From Armillaria gallica (taxonomy: Eukaryota > Basidiomycota > Agaricomycetes > Agaricales > Physalacriaceae), in contig JBANDB010000008.1 in the NCBI GenBank assembly GCA_037576215.1, positions 2,728,001 through 2,792,000 of the forward strand: DNA of 64,000 bases, in the 5' to 3' direction. How positions within the stretch are numbered: position 1 is the stretch's first letter; every line of letters starts with the position of its first letter. The position numbers and the translations under genes are program-made. Shown piece after piece: positions 32,065-42,917 of this stretch. The notes under the pieces are model-generated. The model saw only the letters and a program-made list of their open reading frames with translations, had not been told where the DNA came from and ran no database searches.

Positions 32065-33492
32065 ATGAATTCTCTTGCTTACCTGTCGCGCCAATTCGAC
32101 GTTCTTGCCTCTCCCAAGACGCCGCCGTCGACCCCGACGTCCGAGCAGCAACAGCCATTCCATCCCGACCGACGCAGTCCATCCGCTACGGAGACGCCGC
32201 TGCCGCATGCGAAGACTTGGTCCACAAAGTCATTTCTCTTTTCGCCCCAGCCAAACTCTGCCCCAAAGAAACGTTCGTATTCGTTTCCTTTGCATTTCAT
32301 ATCCTTTGCAAAGCGCCGTCCTCACCCAGATTCGTCGCCCACTGTCTCTATCGACATGCAGGTCGTACCCAAGGAGACCCTTCACACGTTGTTCAACCGC
32401 ATATTCCTCGTTCGGGTCCTCGTCCTCGCTTGGGACGCCCTGCAGTCTGTCTGGACATCACGGATCGAATCGCGGGGGGCTCAGGGTCGGCAGACAATGT
32501 CTATTCGGGTCGTTGCCGCCTCATCGGACAAGGACAGCACAGACGAAGACACGGATGATCCCTCTCTCTTGCCAGCGAAGCCAGCTCCACCTCTCCTTCA
32601 AGATCACCTCTTTCCGTCAGTCCTTCGCGATCCCAAGTCTTCGTCATCGTCCTCACCGCCAGAAATATCTTCCGCCACTCATTCTCGTTCATCAACACCC
32701 AGCCTTACCACCCGAAAGACCCCCTTCCATCTCCCCAAAACCCTCGTTCTTGATCTTGATGAAACTCTGATTCACTCCACATCACGCCCTATGCCTTCTT
32801 CGTCTACAGGTTCTGGGTTTTTCGGCCTAAGTGCCCTTACCAGGCGGAACAAGAGCTCCGGGCATGTGGTAGAGGTGGTTATGGGTGGGCGCAGCACACT
32901 ATATCATGTGTACAAGAGGCCGTTTGTTGACTTTTTCTTGCGCACGGTACGCAGTATTCGTTTCTTGTGCTCAACATGCCGGAATCATGCATACTACACA
33001 GGTTTCGGGATGGTACACGCTCGTGATATTTACTGCATCAATGCAAGAATACGCAGATCCCGTAATCGACTGGCTAGATGCTGGCCGGGGGATCCTCTCG
33101 AATCGGTTATTTAGAGACGTGCGTTCTTTTTCGCGTCTTCTTTGCTCTCCGGTTGCCCTGACATCAGCGCCACATCCAGTCATGTACTCAGCTGCCTAAT
33201 GGTTCCTACACGAAAGATCTTTCAGTCGTAGAGGGTGACCTAGCACGGGTCTGTCTTGTTGACAATTCACCTATAAGTTATCGCGTAAATGAAGGTACGT
33301 CTGCATGCGTTTATCTACTTCACGCTCTGACTGGTTTTCCCTCTCACAGCTAATGGAATTCCGATAGAAGGATGGACTCACGATCCCTCAGATGAGGCCT
33401 TACTGGACCTCCTTCCTGTTCTTGACTCTCTACGATTTACATCGGACGTTCGTCGTGTGCTAGGTCTCCGCTGTGTAAACGGATCCACATGA
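32065..33492 (+). CDS. NEM1: NEM1-like HAD phosphatase (CTD-phosphatase-like)
   Basis: Catalytic subunit of the type that, with Spo7, dephosphorylates the phosphatidate phosphatase Pah1 at the nuclear/ER membrane. The N-terminal about 220 residues are Ser/Pro-rich with a hydrophobic segment [17 protein letters not shown] as anchor. Then comes [13 protein letters not shown] (DxDxT), and, after introns, [47 protein letters not shown] and [21 protein letters not shown], all conserved FCP1/SCP features. Small introns at about 32947-33000, 33118-33180 and 33294-33349. It fits NEM1 rather than Psr1 or Tim50 because of the long N-terminus with one membrane segment. Confidence 0.88.
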
Positions 33493-33819
33493 CGCCTTAA
33501 TCATATTAGCTCTGTAGAATTATTATCCGGATGCTAGTCTTCGTTCTTCGCATTTCAATTATAGCGTACTTCGGGCATCTTCATCGTCGATACCAATAGC
33601 AAAGACAGCAACGTTCTTAACTTATGTAAATTCTGTAAATCAAATGTATCTGCTTCATCTTGCCTGAATTCGCCTCCTCAATATGGTCTCTCGCGTTCTC
33701 CGAATATACAATGGTGTGGTGATATTGGAACAGAAATCAACAGAAAACTACAAGACTCGTGATGTAAGTAATAGAACAAGTGGAGATGATAGAACTGAAT
33801 GGAAGAGGGTTTTAAGGAG
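33493..33819. other. convergent intergenic region NEM1 / SNF7
   Basis: About 330 bp between two convergent stop codons, holding both 3' untranslated ends (AT-rich, aataca and taataga stretches). No gene seen. Confidence 0.5.
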
Positions 33820-34696
33820 CTACATTGCAAGTTCTGCTTGTAGCTGTCTAAGCTGAGCTTCCTCGTCATCCTCAACAGCAACCGGAGCTATAGAAAATGT
33901 AACATCAGTGACTGAATACAAATACGCGAGAACAGAAGGTGCGCACCATCTTTCCGTGCTGTTGCTGACTCTGGTTGATGCACCGGAACATGATCGGCAC
34001 CCATTAATCGTTCATTCAGCTCGTCTTGCTCCAGCTCATCCAATTCTGCCTTGAGAGCATCCTGGAAACACAACGATCATCAGCCAATATACCAATAAGA
34101 AAGACAGGTGACATGCCTCATCCAAGTCCGCGTTTATGTACGCAGGATTTGATATGATATCAGCAATCTCGTCTGCCACCGCTCTCTGTTCATTCACAGC
34201 TGCCATCGTCGCATCGACCTTGTCCACGTTCCTAATCAAGTGATAAGCAAGGGATCCACAGCAAAATAAGGCTCCGCACATGTTCCCATGAATAACCTTC
34301 AACGCATCGGCTGCCTTCTTCATAGCCGCCATCGTCTCCGCGTTCAAATTCGCCGACTCGAGAGTGTTGACTTGCATTTCGAGCTGCAGTCGTGTGCCGG
34401 CAAGGCGATCCAGCTCGAGTTCGCTCGCCTTCTTTCGTTTCAGCGCCTGTGTAGCCACTTGGGGTAGGCTGAGTCAATGAGCTCTGACTGGGGAACAACA
34501 AGTGTTTGGATGGCGCACCTGGCTTGTTGGAAACGGCGTTTGCTTTGGCCTTCTTCAGGTCCTCGTCAATCTTCTTTTGCAGGTATTCTTCCTTCTTCTC
34601 TATCATCTGCAGCTGCTGCCGCAGGGTGACTATAGCATCCCTCGCTGATTGCTTAGGGTCTCGTCGGGTGCCGAAATAGCTCATAAAGCTGGCCAT
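33820..34696 (-). CDS. SNF7: ESCRT-III core subunit Snf7 (Vps32/CHMP4)
   Basis: Main filament-forming ESCRT-III subunit. Start MASFMSYFGTRRDP (a second ATG one codon before, at 34699, is possible). Helix 1 follows with AIVTLRQQLQMIEKKEEYLQKK, then KANAVSNK and after an intron ATQALKRKKASELELDRLAGT, the family core. Next are ESANLNAETMAAMKKAADAL, VDATMAAVNEQRAVADEIADII and DALKAELDELEQDELNERLMGA, and a short acidic exon with EDDEEAQLRQLQAELAM. Four or five short introns. The C-terminal EEAQLRQLQ helix is the MIM-like end. VPS24 elsewhere in the window belongs to the same machine. Confidence 0.94.
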
Positions 34697-34699
34697 CAT

Positions 34700-35228
34700 T
34701 GGTACTGTGTTGAAGGCGAATTGAAAAGTGAGAGAAAGGACGAGCTAGAGGTATAAATGCCCTTAAGCTACGTCCCCTTGGTGAGGTAGAGTGTGCAAGA
34801 TGCGGTAGAGGCGGCAGATGTTCTCGATAAGGTAGTTACGGCGTCACAGACGTGACTCGTGATTTACCCCATTTAATTGATTCCAACGATATTAATAGCC
34901 TTGCAATCCCTTACGATGTTCTGTACGGTCGACTGACAACACGGAAAATAAAAGTCTGAAGTAAAGCTAGGCGTTGCCAGAACAGGATTCCATTTATGAC
35001 TTGTAAGAATATCTACGGAGAAACGGCCCGAGGATCAGTATCACGGCACAAGAGTCATCGTGCGCTGCGGCTTTTTTGAACTTCAAAATCCGGTCTAACG
35101 TTGCTGACTGTGCATTTTTGACTGACGTATTCAACCCGCGTTGTCACACGAGGAAATAATATCCCCTGTTGTCAAAGATAGGCTCGGAAAACCAAGTTGC
35201 CCCGCAACAAACTGATTCTGATGTAAGG
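34700..35228. other. intergenic region SNF7 / ceramide synthase A
   Basis: About 530 bp between the SNF7 start and the 3' end of the minus-strand ceramide synthase. No reading frame of note. It must hold the SNF7 promoter. Confidence 0.5.
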
Positions 35229-36513
35229 CTACTGGTCCTTAGACTCCATGTCGCCATCGCTATAAGTAAAAGGTTATTTTGGAAGTGACTGAGGGAATGA
35301 AACACTCACTCTTCGTCGTCACTCCGACTGTCAGAGGCGCCTTTACCGGATACCACACCCCAGGCTACTCGGCAAATGGTTGCAAACCATAGTATCTGCA
35401 ATATCTTCAAAGACAAAGTGTCATTTGACAATCAACAGGAAGCAAGTATATACTCACCTGCAAAGTGCACAGACACACATTGAACATGACATAACCCCCA
35501 CTGGTCATGAAGTGTCCAGACGGTGGGTCCCATTGGTACGTGACAAGTCGTGGAAGGTCATAAAGTGATGACCTGATAACAAAATTGAATAGTACGTGGC
35601 GCGTAACAAACCATGAAAGCATAAACCAGGCAAACAGCGTATCACAAACAACTTGTCGGACCTCCAGGTAACGGAGCATTTTGGCCATCTGAGAAATATG
35701 AAAACCAGCGACGATAAAAGGGGCGGAAGATACGCACAGGGAGGAAGATGTCACAAAAGTCCATTAAAACCATGATCAAGCAACCGACGCGGGTAAAATT
35801 GTAGTAGTAGCTGGTACCCATGAGGAACACGGTGATAAAGTGGTGGGCCATCATTTGCCAGTGATCTTTTCTCCTTGCCTCTGCATTGAGGACGAGCATT
35901 TGGTGCAGATAGAATGCAGTTTCGGTTAAGTAGTAGATCTTCAGAGGACCAGCTACGGGCATATGAGGATAGCCCTTCCAGACCTCGGTGGGGTTGGAGA
36001 TAGTGGTCGGTAGATTAAGATGAACGTACTGGAAGCGCGGTCAATACAAGTAGACAGGAAAGTGTAAAGGGAACGTACGAAACCAAGACACCATATCAGG
36101 GAATAGTAAGCTGCCTGATATCCTTGTTCCGCGAATCGCATCACGCTTCGATGAATTTTTCGCATATCCCTCTTGCGCGAACGTGGTGTGGAATGGCCAT
36201 TGCTATGTCCGTTGGCAGCACCATTTGCCTTGGCGTGTACGGCGCCGTTGGTCGTTCGCATCCACCGCGCCTCGTAGGCCGTCGTCAACCTCCACCGGGC
36301 AAAGGGCTCGCACACGGCGAGCCTCAACGCGTCACGAACAACGGCCATTATAGCAATATATGTTATGATTAAACACAAATCTTTTGGTCCCGTTTGGTAG
36401 TAGGCAGCGTCCGGGAAAGAATCTACGTTTGGTGGGGTATCGGTTGGATAGGAGAGAGCTACAAAGGGAGCGATGTATGGGGCCAGCCATCCTGTACTGT
36501 CCAGAGAAAGCAT
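35229..36513 (-). CDS. LAG1: ceramide synthase A (LAG1/LAC1 family)
   Basis: ER membrane enzyme joining fatty acyl-CoA to a sphingoid base, with a TRAM-LAG1-CLN8 (TLC) domain. Start MLSLDSTGWLAPYIAPFVAL; the longer frame upstream begins only with ttg. Segments: LCLIITYIAIMAVVRDALRL, KRDMRKIHRSVMRFAEQGYQAAYYSLIW, GYPHMPVAGPLKIYYL, the TLC block LNAEARRKDHWQMMAHHFIT with the catalytic HH, MDFCDIFLP, WFMLSWFVTRHVLF and VCLCTLQILWFATICRVAW. A last intron (gtgagt...ttatag) leads to an acidic end (GDMESKDQ). It is clearly more distant from the two duplicated copies at 48.6 and 53.7 kb than those are from each other. Confidence 0.92.
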
Positions 36514-36832
36514 TGGGTATGCGTCGGCAAGAGGCAGGAAGAAGCAGAAAGGATTTATAGGGTCACCCTTATCTAAATGCAACCATGAAAAATAATGGGC
36601 CCACGTTCCTCAAAAAAAGCTGCGAACGGACCCACCACCGATGAACGTCTAGGGGCCCAATTTACCCCAATTTTATCACCAAAGAACAGAGAAAAAACCA
36701 GGAATAACGGAGGCAGCACCGACGCCGTCGTCCTGACGTGTTTCTAGGAAATGTGTCCGTTTGGACAAGCTCGGACCGTGGGAATATGTATTTTTCGAGG
36801 AAATATTGGTCCCTTCCTGCTTTCCACCGTCC
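36514..36832. promoter_or_regulatory. divergent promoter region, ceramide synthase A / U2B''-like
   Basis: 319 bp between divergent starts. It carries an A-run with CCCAC and CCACC blocks around 36600-36650 but no clear TATA box. Nothing coding is seen. Confidence 0.45.
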
Positions 36833-37764
36833 ATGGCGTCGTCGTCGTCCAACCAGCCCAATGTCACCCTCTACATCAACAACCTCAACGACAAGGTCAA
36901 CAAGGATGAGCTGCGTACTCAGCTCTTTGCTCTTTTCACGACATACGGCAAGCTCGTCGACATAGTCGCGTCCAAAAGTCCAGCTATGCGAGGCCAGGCC
37001 TTCCTCGTCTTCACCGACCTGGCGGGAGCGACTGCAGCCTTGCGTGCATGCGAGGGCATGATGTTCTACGACAAACCCATGGTTCGTCCGTCCCCGTCTC
37101 TTGGCGCTCGCGTTTTCACCTGCTGTTGCCCAGCATATCGACTATGCCAAAACCAAATCGTATGCGACTCTCCGTAGGAAGACCCTGACTTTGTACCACC
37201 AAAATCTGCGAACGCCAGTGTGTTCGTCAATGGAGACAAAAAGCGGCGCAGGGACGCAGATGCAGCAGAGGAGGAGCCTAGTGCGAAACGGGATAAGGCC
37301 GAGGACCAAGATGACGAGGAGATGGAGATAGACGACGACGATGATGATGTGCCCCCACGGCCTACCTTTTCTTGTACGTCGTGTTGTTCACTGCATACAA
37401 TATACAACTGTTTCACATTCTTCCACCTAAAGCGGCTGCACTACCCCCTCAAGTCGACCAGCCCTCAGCGCGACTACTGTGTACGAATCTTCCGCAAGAA
37501 GTGACAGACGACGTGCTTGCTGTGTTATTCCAACAGTGAGCCTTTTCATCACGGTCATAATGCATGGCATTGACTTTTTCCTCCAGATACCAAGGCTTCC
37601 AAGCTACTCAGGTTACCCAATCACCGACACCCAATGCAGATGGCACGAAAGTAAAACTTGCACAGGCTCTATTTGAGACCGCCGAGCTGGCGACTGTGGC
37701 CAAGAATGCTCTAGACGGGTTCAGCTTGAAGAAGGGGTGGAAAATGTCGGTGGCGTATATCTAA
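36833..37764 (+). CDS. U1A/U2B''-type spliceosomal RRM protein, with one frame break
   Basis: Two RNA-recognition motifs in the layout of U1 snRNP-A / U2 snRNP-B''. The first RRM has VTLYINNLNDKVNKDELRTQLF (RNP2) and RGQAFLVF (RNP1), then HIDYAKTKSYAT. An acidic linker follows (EEMEIDDDDDDV), and a second RRM with LLCTNLPQEVTDDVLAVLF and WKMSVAYI at the end. Introns at about 37081-37126, 37372-37434 and 37534-37587. Near 37177 the family motif TLRREDPDFVPP can be read only if one G is added to the gg of cgtaggaag; as given the frame derails and no intron matches. Otherwise normal. Confidence 0.9.
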
Positions 37765-37887
37765 CACGTCGCGTGCGTCCTTTTGTACCATCTATAGTCC
37801 TTTCCTCATAAAGATGCTTTTAACCTTGTTTGAAGAAAACAGTATAGTACATGGTAACGATATTCTCGACTACAATTGTTTGAATAC

Positions 37888-38865
37888 TCATTTTTGCAAT
37901 TCCTTGAGAATCGCTTCTCCCAGCGGCTTTGCAGAAGCCGGATTCTGTCCGGTGTACAGATTACCATCGATCACCACCTTTGGCTATGAAAATATTAGTC
38001 AGTCTGACATACAGTGAAAGTCTGCGAATGGCCTTACCGCCCAAAGCTGCTCAGCCTTTGTATATTTTCCACCGCGCTTGGTGAACTCGGTTTCAAGCAA
38101 GAATGGAATCGCCTGCTATAATCAGTACACTGGATGGTGCATGAAGTTGCACTCACGTTAACTTTCTGCACGGCCTCCTCTTCTGCGTTGGAGAAACCAG
38201 TGAACTCCTTTCCCGAATAAATAGGCTTCCCCTCTGCATCTACGGCGTTAAGGAGGGCGCTAGACACGATCAACGTTTAACGATCGTCGCGATACAACAG
38301 ACAGGAACTCACGCAGGTCCATGACACACTGCGGCCACAATCTTTCCTGACTGGTAGAACTGCACAGACTCTTAATGCCGTCTCGACATTTCAAGAGTGA
38401 CACGAACCTCAGAGGCGAACTTGATGTTCGCGGGGTCATTAGGCAAATCAATGACTGGTCCGTGACCGCCAACATAGAGGATGACATCGTAATCTTTCAC
38501 GTTCACAGTGGATAATTGCTTCGCGTTGGCTAGCTTGGACTTCACAGTCTCGTCAGTGAGAAATTTGACGCTCTCGCCGTCTTTGAAGGCCTATTGCGAA
38601 GCTAAGAATATGCTATCAACAAGAAGCAAATCTCGCACCTGGACACTTCCTTGATCAACTGGAGGGTTTGGACCCTTGGGAGAGGCAAAGTCGATGCTAA
38701 CATGCGGTGCGAGCGTATAGTATGGATGCGCGGCTTCTGGTAAATAGTAGCCCTACAGTTTACGAGTGTGAGAACGCTTGCGGTGCGCGAGCTAGTAATG
38801 CTCACAGTTTGTCCGCCGACGAGGTTTGTATCGGCTGAAGTGAGTACAAAGAGAACTGAGGGCAT
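37888..38865 (-). CDS. DJ-1/PfpI (Hsp31-like) family protein
   Basis: Class I glutamine-amidotransferase-like protein related to yeast Hsp31, which acts as a glutathione-independent glyoxalase and stress chaperone. Start MPSVLFVLTSADTNLVGGQT; the spliced protein has GYYLPEAAHPYYT, YDVILYVGGHGPVIDLPND, the nucleophile elbow AVCHGPA, GKEFTGFSNAEEE and VVIDGNLYTGQNPASAKPLGE. The Cys-His pair of the active site is intact. Five or six short introns. The Hsp31 GGHG motif places it with the large fungal DJ-1 branch. Confidence 0.92.
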
Positions 38866-39992
38866 GATGATGTCGTGAGACAACTTGGAGACGCTGGAAC
38901 TGTCTCTTTATAATGTCTCGACCGGGTTCAAGAGTATCCGATACCCAAAGGCTGACCTATCATTGAATCATTTGTGAGATCACTGCCGATATTGATCGCC
39001 TCATGGGATTTTTACTAAGCCATTCGATGTACCTGAACAAAGTCATCAGCGTTGTATCATTTTGTTGTAGATGAAGAAAATATGGCGAAGTGATGGAGAG
39101 AAGTGATGAAGTAGGGGGACGGTAAAGAAGGGTTCGAATTCAAAGCTTGTGGAGCTCGAGAATTCTGCTCAACGAAGAGTGGAGGGCGAGTGAGTAGTCA
39201 GACTTACATTAATTTTTGAACTAAGATTCTAGTACTTGGATTGTAATAAGCAGGCTAATCGACATGAGATTGGGCGGTCTTGGAATGACTGAGTCCTCCG
39301 ATGAGACTCGGATGGAGGCAGCAGACGTGTAGCGGCCTAGACAGACTGAGACAGCGTCGACTCTCCACTCCCGCACCATAAACAATACTCCTGTATTCAG
39401 GGCTTGTCGCTGTGAATGGAAAAGGCAAACACATAATACCTCCCGTCACACGAAGCATACGGCAGGAGGGCAACAATGGTATGTAGAGTGACACGGTGAA
39501 ACGTGCTATGAATTGGTGAAAATGCTGTTATGTCGAGAAAATTCAAAGAATACAGTACATAAAATGCAGGGCTTGAAGACAGAAAGTTCAAAACGTAAAC
39601 AAGAATGAAATTGTAGGTATGATAACGTGCGATTGTAGTGCTAGGTCCAGAAAACTGTCTGTGGTCCGATTTGTTGATGCATTATGCTAAAGAATAATGT
39701 AAATGAACGACCTTGCAGAACTGGATAAGTGAGATGGGAGGGAGGTCGGCTGTCTGGATCTGGTTTCCGTGTCCATTGGTACGTATAAGACCAACGACCG
39801 AAGATTCCGAACGGAAGAGGCGGATTATATAGTTAAGATTTAACGAGCGTGTGCGGCAGCATATCGAACATGCTGAAGTGTCATGATACGTACAACCGAA
39901 TAAAAGGATTCGAGGTGGAAACCAATATGTTGCGAGATCCCAATGAGGGTATGGGGCATGAGATGTCGTGAGATAAGGAGCAAAAGGAGTGA
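38866..39992. other. long intergenic region, DJ-1 promoter and 3' side of the 832-residue gene
   Basis: About 1.1 kb. I found only short overlapping frames of no recognisable kind. The segment 39100-39250 has purine-rich stretches and EcoRI-like gaattc repeats. The right part is likely the 3' untranslated end of the minus-strand gene at 39993. No tRNA or transposon seen. Confidence 0.45.
38907..38912 (-). promoter_or_regulatory. TATA box of the DJ-1/PfpI gene
   Basis: On the minus strand the bases read TATAAA, 42 bp before the start codon at 38865. Stress-inducible genes of this family often have TATA promoters; this is position-based evidence only. Confidence 0.45.
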
Positions 39993-42491
39993 TCATGAAA
40001 ATGAAGTTTGCCGCCTCGTCGATACCCCTCTTTGTATGTTTGGAGCAGTGTATCCAAGGTTGACATTCGATCGAGAAGAGGCAGTAGATAGGCGATTAGA
40101 CGCAGCAGGCTCTATCGCTCTTCCCCTCTGCTGCGGCGGTCGCATTGGAGAGGGTTGGTGATCCCCACTTGACCGACGCTGATGGTTTACTGGTCGGTGA
40201 GGCGACGAGGAGCTCGAACGATTCGAAAGACTGCTGTCATATGTGGAGGGGCGGTTGACGCGGTCTGTGCTGTGGTTGAAGCCTTGCCTGGACGGAGAAG
40301 GGCTCAACGACGGTTGCGGTTGACGTGGATGGTATTGATGAAGCATAAACGGTGCGGTAGGAGGTAGAAGGGGCATGTCGAATCCAGCAGGCGGAAGAAG
40401 GCTGGTGTTGCTAGCTGACCACATATTAACATTATGGTAACTGCTGGGGGCCGAAGTCATGGTATGTCGTTTAGCACTCATTCCAACGTCTTCGGATGAG
40501 GATGAATATAGCGACGAAGGACGAGAGCCAGGTCCTGGAAGTGGGAGCTGTCCAAATTGCTGCGCAGGCGAAAACATAGCAGGTTGTCCAACAAAGCTCG
40601 ACCGTCGCGAACTAACCAGTGACGAGGACGATCCTTGAAGTCGAGGGGGTGGCGATGGCGGTACATATAGGTGATCGTGCGTAGGCCGCTGCTTCATTGA
40701 ATCGTGCCTGTTACGTTCGAATCCATTTCCGTCACCTCTCAAAGACGTGTACGAACTCGAATTCGAAATGGCCCTGCTGCTTCCGCCGTGCCGCTGGTTC
40801 TCTCGCCGCATTCTAGCTGCAGCTAGCTCTTCAGCATACAGTTTCTTCTTTCTCTCTTCCTCCATGGCCCGCTTCTCTTTCTCCCATGCTTGCCTTTCCT
40901 TCTCCCACTCCAACCTCTCCTGCTCCCTCTTTCTTCTTTCCTCCTCTACTCTTACTTTCTCCTCCTCAAACTGTCGCCTCTCCTGCTGTTCGCGCAAAAA
41001 CTTGGCCTTTGCTTCCCGTTGTTTCTTCATTCGCATGACATACCCAATGGGGATTTGATCCTCCTTGCCATCTTCGGCGAATCTAACGCCACGTTTGATT
41101 GGAGCAGAAGATGATGGTAGTACAGAGGCTGAAGACGGCCCTGGTGACGATTTGGGGACGGCATGCTGATTGCGTAGCGGTGACGGCGTGGCGAGGTACG
41201 GAGCAACTCGGTTGGTTTCTACCTCCAGGTCAGTTGACACGACGTTAATGAAGCATATAACCGACTTACGAGATGTATGTGATGAGCTGCTAGACGGTGA
41301 CGGCGGCGGTGCCTCTGAGGTTGGACTAGGCATTTCTGTCTCCGACTCTGGCTCCGGTGGCTCCGGTACAGGCAAAGGCTGAGGCGGTGGTGCTACTGCG
41401 TGGGATGGCAGTTCCACTGGATGCTGTGACGGAAGCGAGAGCTGTTGATACAGCTGCTGGCTGAAATCTGCCATAGCTTCGAGAGCCTCCGAGTACTCGA
41501 GGTCTGCCACAGCAAAACGTGTCCCAGTCACCCGGTGCTGTGTGATATCGTCGTCGGTGCGAATCCAAACAGCGAATCGGTCTTCAAAGCAAGGACGGTT
41601 AACCCAACGGCGAAGACCTTCGCTGTAGCCTACGACTTTGGCAGACTTTGGCAGGGCGACTTCATCCACGCTGTCGGAAGAAGACCCGGGAAGTACGGGA
41701 GGTGGAGGTGATTTGAGGCTAAAAGGTAGTATGGCATCTTGCTCTGCTGCTGTCAATGGGTCAGCGGGGTCAAGCAAACGCCGTAAGAGGTGTGTTTTGA
41801 GCATTGATGAACGAAGGGACTCTTGATGTGACAGGGAACGTGAAGAATTACACGAACGTGGGTAAAGTGGGGAAGCCTGGGAATCGAGCTGGACAAAAGG
41901 TGAAAGAGAAGGGTGGTATACAAGGGCGTTTTGTATGAGACTGTGGAGATATTTTCGAGAGATCGGCACGGCGGAAGAAGGGAAAGAAGGTTTGCCGAGA
42001 TGAGTGGAAAGAAACGAGTCGTCGTCTTCGTCGGATTCGGACGAGGTCTCTTCAGATTTGCGTACCGGAGCGGCAGATCTGATACCAGGAGGTGGTTGGC
42101 GGAGTAGAGGCGGCGGGCAAGAAGGCCGCCAGTCTCGATTAATTTCCTGGGTTTCAGGTTGCCTCACCCTGGTGACCGAAGGCTTTTTCCCGAGCCATGA
42201 GATCCAAGATTTGCCTTTCATAGGAGTCCGTTCTAAGGATAATGGGACGTCATCTGGAGTTTGAAGACTAGCAGAGCCTGTCGACGAAGCAGACGAATGA
42301 GCAATGTCACTTCCGCGACTGAAGTGAGGCGACGATGAGGTCGAAGAGGATACGGGTGAGTTAAACGTATTGGCCCTCTTCACTGTCTTCTTGGCGGTCG
42401 TGAGTGGTGTTGTACTGTGAGAAGGATGGCTGGTGGTGGACGAGTCGCCCTTGTCGCGCTTGGAAGAGAAAACAGCGGTGAAACGACGCAT
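39993..42491 (-). CDS. 832-residue Ser/Pro-rich protein with a charged coiled coil
   Basis: Unknown protein, open for 832 codons. The N-terminal third is Ser/Pro-rich and disordered, with a compact block around LRRWVNRPCFEDRFAVW and VTGTRFAVADLEYSEALEAM (residues about 290-340) that is the only folded-looking part. A long charged helix follows near residues 470-550 (KQREAKAKFLREQQERRQ, then ERRKREQERLEWEKERQAW), a likely coiled coil. The end is Ser/Pro/Arg-rich. A 51-nt stop-free segment at 41219-41269 has a gtaagt donor and a gtag end, so 17 residues may be spliced out. Functions in signalling or cytoskeleton are possible but only guessed. Confidence 0.8.
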   Translation of the reverse strand: MRRFTAVFSSKRDKGDSSTTSHPSHSTTPLTTAKKTVKRANTFNSPVSSSTSSSPHFSRGSDIAHSSASSTGSASLQTPDDVPLSLERTPMKGKSWISWLGKKPSVTRVRQPETQEINRDWRPSCPPPLLRQPPPGIRSAAPVRKSEETSSESDEDDDSFLSTHLGKPSFPSSAVPISRKYLHSLIQNALVYHPSLSPFVQLDSQASPLYPRSCNSSRSLSHQESLRSSMLKTHLLRRLLDPADPLTAAEQDAILPFSLKSPPPPVLPGSSSDSVDEVALPKSAKVVGYSEGLRRWVNRPCFEDRFAVWIRTDDDITQHRVTGTRFAVADLEYSEALEAMADFSQQLYQQLSLPSQHPVELPSHAVAPPPQPLPVPEPPEPESETEMPSPTSEAPPPSPSSSSSHTSRKSVICFINVVSTDLEVETNRVAPYLATPSPLRNQHAVPKSSPGPSSASVLPSSSAPIKRGVRFAEDGKEDQIPIGYVMRMKKQREAKAKFLREQQERRQFEEEKVRVEEERRKREQERLEWEKERQAWEKEKRAMEEERKKKLYAEELAAARMRRENQRHGGSSRAISNSSSYTSLRGDGNGFERNRHDSMKQRPTHDHLYVPPSPPPRLQGSSSSLVSSRRSSFVGQPAMFSPAQQFGQLPLPGPGSRPSSLYSSSSEDVGMSAKRHTMTSAPSSYHNVNMWSASNTSLLPPAGFDMPLLPPTAPFMLHQYHPRQPQPSLSPSPSRQGFNHSTDRVNRPSTYDSSLSNRSSSSSPHRPVNHQRRSSGDHQPSPMRPPQQRGRAIEPAASNRLSTASSRSNVNLGYTAPNIQRGVSTRRQTSFS

Positions 42492-42917
42492 GGCCGGAGA
42501 GAATCAAAAGAGCATTTGGACTTGAATGTGGAGGGTAGGACCGGAATTTATGTAAACAAAAGGTAGTCTGATGAGCGTCGGATGGGACCAAGCCGGCAAC
42601 AGGTGGCAGCGATGGTCCAGGAAGCAAGTCGACGAATCAGTGCTGAATCACCGCCGCGCCATCATCAGTACGCCGCACTGGTTCAGTAACAAGGGCGCTC
42701 ACTGCTATCACGCACTCTCGTCGTCGTCGCTGCGTCGGGGCTGCTGCGCTTGCTGTCGTCAATGGTCAAGGTCGGACGACGGTCGGATTCGAGAAACAAG
42801 GATCGGACAAAAAAGCAACTGTCTCATATTCCAATTTTAGCAGTGCCGTACGTTACACCCTTGACTCAGCATGATTACTGTACAGTTTAGGTACAAAAAA
42901 GGTACCAACACCAAAAT
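42492..42917. other. intergenic region between RRN7 and the 832-residue gene
   Basis: About 425 bp downstream of RRN7 and upstream of the minus-strand gene starting at 42491. Short frames here look random. It holds the promoter of the 832-residue gene. Confidence 0.5.

Noticed and set aside
32075..32770. 231-codon frame inside NEM1
   Set aside because: Shadow frame of the low-complexity N-terminus; the other frame carries the DxDxT phosphatase motif.
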